This document shows positions 16,905-20,315 of a stretch of DNA of 20,315 nt, piece after piece. The position numbers and the translations under genes were made by a program. Under the pieces are notes generated by a model that had not been told where the DNA came from, searched no databases, and saw only the letters and a program-made list of their open reading frames with translations. Source of the stretch: CAZTZL01 sp964537715. Its GTDB lineage: Bacteria; Zhuqueibacterota; QNDG01; DSAB01. The stretch spans positions 1 to 20,315 of the forward strand of contig CAZIAH010000077.1 in the NCBI GenBank assembly GCA_964537715.1. The letters run 5' to 3'. Each line of letters begins with the position of its first letter. Within the stretch, counting starts at the first letter, position 1.

Positions 16905-16949
16905 GGAAATACGTCCTGTCATTTAATGGAAAGGAACAGTGTGCGAAAA

Positions 16950-19904
16950 ATGAAAAATAGACTTTACACTCAAATTGTTCTGCGGATTAATAACAGCTTG
17001 AACCGCCCAACGGTTCTCTGTGCTTTCTTCTTTTTAACTTTCTTTCAATGTGCCGCTCAGGTTTGGGCCGGAGATTCCTATATCTCCATAAAAAACGGCC
17101 AAAGCTTTTTTCCGCTGGTCGCTGATGGTAAATCTGCGCCACTTTGTGTGAGTTCTCAAGATTATCCGGGTGTGTTAAGAGTTGCCGGACATTTGCAAAT
17201 GGATATTAAAAAGGTAACAGGAATCAAGCCAAAATTAATTAAAGACAAAACAATCGGAAATACTATCGTAATTATTGGCACGATTGGTAAAAATCCAGTT
17301 ATTGACAAGTTAATTGAAGAAAAGAAGATCCGTGCGGAAGAGGTCATCCATCGCTGGGATACATTTGGCCTACAAACCGTTGAAAATCCACTGCCCAATG
17401 TTGACCAAGCTTTGGCGATTTTTGGCAGTAACAAGCGCGGCACGATTTACGGTATGTACGATCTTTCTTCCCAGATTGGCGTCTCCCCCTGGTACTGGTG
17501 GGCCGATGTGCCGATTCAGACAAAAGATAATATTTATGTAAAGCCGGGTTTCTATTCACTCGGTGAGCCAAAAGTTAAATATCGAGGTATTTTTATCAAC
17601 GACGAAGCGCCTGCGTTAAGGAATTGGGCCAAGGAAAAATTTGGTGGTTTCAATCACGAGTTTTACGACAAGGTCTTCGAACTGATTTTACGCAACAAAG
17701 GTAATTTTTTATGGCCGGCCATGTGGCTTCCTACCGTCTTTAATGAAGACGATCCTGAAAATCCGCGTCTCGCAGATGAGTACGGCATTGTTATGTCAAC
17801 AAGTCATCACGAACCAATGATGCGTGCACACGAAGAGTGGGATCGTTTCGGGGGTGGTGCATGGAATTATGAAAGGAACAAGGAAAAACTACAGGAATTT
17901 TGGCGCGGCGGTATTAAGCGCATGGGAGATTACGAAAGCGCGGTGACTGTGGGCATGCGCGGTGATGGGGATGAAGGCATGGCGGAAAAGACAGCTATCG
18001 ACTTACTGAAAATCATCATTACCGACCAGCGAAAAATTATTGCTGATGTGACCGGAAAACCTGTCGAAGAAACGCCGCAAGTCTGGGCAGTTTACAAGGA
18101 AGTGCAGGATTATTACGACAAAGGAATGCGGGTTGATGATGATATTACTATTCTTTTCAGTGATGATAATTGGGGTAACATTCGCTATCTGCCCAAGGAG
18201 GAAGATCTTAACCATCCGGGCGGATATGGTATGTATTATCATTTCGATTATGTGGGGGCTCCTGTGTCATACAGGTGGTTGAATGTCACTCAAATTGAAA
18301 GAGTTTGGGAACAAATGCATCTCGCCTATGAACATGGTGTTAAAAATATTTGGATAGCGAATGCCGGCGACATTAAACCGATGGAATTACCCATTAGTTT
18401 TTTTCTGGATTATGCCTGGAATCCGGATGCCATTCAGGCCGAAGATTTACCCAAATACTATGTGAATTGGGCAAAACAACAATTTGGAGCCACTCATACA
18501 GAAAAGATTGCCGAATTACTTTCGCTTTATACAAAATACAATGCGCGACGGACACCTGAGATGTTGACGGCCGAAACATATAGTGTTGAGAATTTTCGTG
18601 AAGCAGATCGGATTGTTGAGGAATATACCGCATTGGCTGAAAAGAGTAGAAAAATTTACGATCAGCTCCCGATGAGCCATAAGTCGGCCTTTTATCAGCT
18701 GGTTTATTCACCCATTGAAATGTGCGCTAATTTAAATGAAATGTATGTGGCTGCCGGTAAGAACAAATACTATGCTGAACGTGGTGCCGCTTCGGCAAAT
18801 TACTATGCCGATCAAGTGAAAGCGTTGTTTAACAAGGATGCCGAACTCACCAGAATCTTTCACAAAGAATTGGGAAACGGTAAATGGAATCACATGATGT
18901 CTCAGACACATATTGGATACACTTACTGGAACCATCCACCTTTGAATAAGATGCCCGCTGTATCGTATGTTCGAACCGAGAAACCGGCCGAACTTGGTTA
19001 TCTGGTCGAATACGGCACCAGACCCAGATGGGGATGGATAGATGTTGAAGGTGACTGGGCTTTCAGCAAGGAATTGCCTACGTTCGATCCGATCAACAAT
19101 CAAAATTACTATGTGGAGATCCTCAATAGAGGTGATGAAAAGTTAAGCTATACCATAAAGGCAAAAGAGAACTGGATACAACTGTCATCAGAAGGCGGAA
19201 CTATTCAGTTTGATGAAAAGGTTTATGTCAGCATCGATTGGCAAAAAGCGCCGAAAGGGCGTGCGACTGGTGAAATCATTATTTCTGGTACAGGTAAAGA
19301 GTATGTTGTGACAGTGCCTATTAGTAATGATTTGCCGGAAGCGGTTGGTTTCGTAGAGAACAATGGTGTCGTATCTATTGAAGCGGCTGATTTCACCAAT
19401 AAGTTTGACTCTAAGAATATTCATTGGACTGTCGTTCCTAACCTGGGTCGAACGAATTCGTCTCTCATCATCGAACCGGTTACCGTTGACAGGCAAACTC
19501 CCGGGGATAATTCCCCCAGAGTGGAATATGAATTCACAGTTTTTAATTCCGGTGAACTTATGGTAGAGGCTTACTTATCTCCGACCCAGGATTTTAAAAA
19601 ACAGGACGGATTGAAATATGCCGTTTCTATCGACGATGAGGAACCACAAATAGTCAATATGAACGAAGGCGAAATAAAACCCGATTGGGAGTATGCTGAA
19701 TGGTGGATGAAATCGGTTGCCGATCATATCAAAATAAAAAAATCAAAACACAAAGTTGACAAGCCGGGTAAACACACGCTAAAAATATGGATGGTCGATC
19801 CGGGTATTGTTTTCCAGAAATTTGTGATTGATGCCGGCGGCTTTAGGCCGAGTTATCTGGGACCGCCGGAGAGTGTTTATTTAGAACCAGCAAATAATGA
19901 GTAG
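16950..19904 (+). CDS. GH115 xylan alpha-1,2-glucuronidase
   Basis: GH115 enzymes remove (4-O-methyl)glucuronic acid from xylan, including internal residues. The protein is 984 residues from ATG 16950. That start is chosen because the ATG, the GGAAAGGAA box and the spacing between them are conserved in the relic at 13304, whereas ATG 16926 is absent there and has no ribosome-binding site. A signal peptide ends near VWA. An N-terminal domain (FPLVADGKSAPLCVSSQDY) precedes the catalytic core, with TSHHEPMMRAHEEW (His286-His287) and MRGDGDEGM (337-343), both typical of the family. The C-terminal beta-sandwich (about 795-975) ends in GGFRPSYLGPPES, a usual GH115 terminus. Unlike GH30 it has no sorting domain, but a relic of one lies 30 bases after its stop. 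Location is therefore probably periplasmic, by inference. Confidence 0.93.
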   Translation: MKNRLYTQIVLRINNSLNRPTVLCAFFFLTFFQCAAQVWAGDSYISIKNGQSFFPLVADGKSAPLCVSSQDYPGVLRVAGHLQMDIKKVTGIKPKLIKDKTIGNTIVIIGTIGKNPVIDKLIEEKKIRAEEVIHRWDTFGLQTVENPLPNVDQALAIFGSNKRGTIYGMYDLSSQIGVSPWYWWADVPIQTKDNIYVKPGFYSLGEPKVKYRGIFINDEAPALRNWAKEKFGGFNHEFYDKVFELILRNKGNFLWPAMWLPTVFNEDDPENPRLADEYGIVMSTSHHEPMMRAHEEWDRFGGGAWNYERNKEKLQEFWRGGIKRMGDYESAVTVGMRGDGDEGMAEKTAIDLLKIIITDQRKIIADVTGKPVEETPQVWAVYKEVQDYYDKGMRVDDDITILFSDDNWGNIRYLPKEEDLNHPGGYGMYYHFDYVGAPVSYRWLNVTQIERVWEQMHLAYEHGVKNIWIANAGDIKPMELPISFFLDYAWNPDAIQAEDLPKYYVNWAKQQFGATHTEKIAELLSLYTKYNARRTPEMLTAETYSVENFREADRIVEEYTALAEKSRKIYDQLPMSHKSAFYQLVYSPIEMCANLNEMYVAAGKNKYYAERGAASANYYADQVKALFNKDAELTRIFHKELGNGKWNHMMSQTHIGYTYWNHPPLNKMPAVSYVRTEKPAELGYLVEYGTRPRWGWIDVEGDWAFSKELPTFDPINNQNYYVEILNRGDEKLSYTIKAKENWIQLSSEGGTIQFDEKVYVSIDWQKAPKGRATGEIIISGTGKEYVVTVPISNDLPEAVGFVENNGVVSIEAADFTNKFDSKNIHWTVVPNLGRTNSSLIIEPVTVDRQTPGDNSPRVEYEFTVFNSGELMVEAYLSPTQDFKKQDGLKYAVSIDDEEPQIVNMNEGEIKPDWEYAEWWMKSVADHIKIKKSKHKVDKPGKHTLKIWMVDPGIVFQKFVIDAGGFRPSYLGPPESVYLEPANNE
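17131..17180 (+). repeat. Repeat A': second copy, within the intact GH115 gene
   Basis: This copy lies in the coding sequence for the N-terminal domain (KSAPLCVSSQDYPGVLR) and is identical to 13485-13534. Even third codon positions are unchanged, which points to recent duplication or gene conversion rather than protein constraint. Confidence 0.95.
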
Positions 19905-19934
19905 TAAAGATTTCCTTTAATTAAAAATTAGCCA

Positions 19935-20005
19935 AGTGATTTATACTTTTTAGTCTTCATGCTGGATCGTTCTCGGAAACAAAGAAGTTTATTTTGTTAA
20001 AATAG
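19935..20005 (+). pseudogene. Relic of a C-terminal sorting-domain 3' end (repeat B', copy 2)
   Basis: From AGTGATTTATAC to TTAAAATAG the sequence aligns with 15231-15302. It has one missing base near 19951 and a 48-base stretch (19958-20005) with a single mismatch. It reads SLHAGSFSETKKFILLK and stop. There is no open frame leading into it and it begins 30 bases after the GH115 stop. It is either the last remnant of a sorting domain once fused to GH115, or the end of a deleted neighbouring gene. Confidence 0.88.
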
Positions 20006-20315
20006 TATAATTTTGTTTACGAATCGGGTTTGATAGAAAGTTATTTCTATTCCACTGTCCGATGACACAAAATTAACAGTAAATAAATATGATAGTGTTA
20101 TAAAAGCTGGGTTGTGGATGATTTTAAGGAATAGACACTAAATTAAGGAATGTATTTCGTCTAGCCCGGTACTGTACATGATCCGCCTGCGGTGTGCGCG
20201 TAAGCACATAACCGTTATAAAACCAAAGAAAACCTACCAGTTCGCTTTTGGCCGCCGTTTTCCGAATTTCACGGGACACGGCGCGTTTTTCGTGACATAT
20301 TCCTGAAGCTGTTCG
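20006..20315. other. Non-coding tail with GC shift and an unrecognised partial minus-strand frame
   Basis: After the relic there is AT-rich sequence with a 7-bp hairpin ATAGAAA-gtta-TTTCTAT (20033-20050) that lacks a T run. From about 20160 the sequence becomes clearly GC-richer. On the minus strand an open frame enters from the window edge and stops at 20124-20126 (about 63 residues, including ELVGFLWFYNGYVLTRTPQ). A second frame from 20314 stops at about 20234 (KFGKRRPKANW). Neither resembles a family I know. A neighbouring gene or insertion sequence may end here. Confidence 0.3.

Noticed and set aside
16926..16949. Upstream ATG start for GH115
   Set aside because: No ribosome-binding site precedes it, and the equivalent position in the relic copy is not ATG, while ATG 16950 and its GGAAAGGAA box are conserved.
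18732..19103. 123-residue minus-strand open frame within GH115
   Set aside because: It is a shadow of the conserved GH115 frame and has no independent support.

Overview
The window looks like a xylan-utilisation locus from an AT-rich member of the FCB superphylum that is probably not a classical Bacteroides. The signs are C-terminal sorting domains of the QNYPNPFNP type on secreted proteins, a PorV-like outer-membrane protein, a TonB-dependent receptor with a CarboxypepD-like N-terminal domain, and a hybrid two-component system. This style is common in Calditrichota, KSB1, Ignavibacteriota and Marinimicrobia. I cannot fix the phylum from sequence alone. No tRNA, rRNA or CRISPR array was seen.

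Layout. (1) 1-560: a decayed IS200/IS605-family insertion sequence on the minus strand, with a frameshifted tnpA, a hairpin that buries the tnpA ribosome-binding site and start codon, and an end-type DNA hairpin. (2) 672-5032: a 39-nt hairpin region followed by one large gene for a hybrid sensor kinase/response regulator with 14 propeller repeats, Y_Y_Y, kinase, receiver and AraC-type domains. (3) 5033-12994: a regulatory gap with a 21-bp-spaced direct repeat and a candidate promoter. It is followed by a TonB-dependent receptor, a 1141-residue secreted surface protein with a sorting domain, and a PorV-like protein, ending in a hairpin terminator. (4) 13304-20005: the enzyme region. It holds a truncated GH115 5' end, a secreted alpha/beta-domain protein of unknown function, a gene with an internal deletion (start of a carbohydrate-binding module joined to the end of a sorting domain), an intact GH30 glucuronoxylanase-like enzyme, an intact GH115 alpha-glucuronidase, and a further sorting-domain relic. 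(5) 20006-20315: mostly non-coding, becoming GC-richer; the final 190 bases hold an unrecognised partial minus-strand frame.

How it may work together (inference): the hybrid regulator senses xylan fragments in the periplasm and switches on the transport and enzyme units. GH30 cuts xylan at glucuronic-acid-decorated sites and GH115 strips the glucuronic acid. The TonB receptor imports oligosaccharides with help from the large surface protein, which takes the place where a SusD would be expected; the PorV-like protein may deliver it to the surface. Two near-identical ~50-bp blocks, each present twice in the order A-B-A'-B', plus three gene relics, show that the enzyme region has been rearranged by duplication and deletion.
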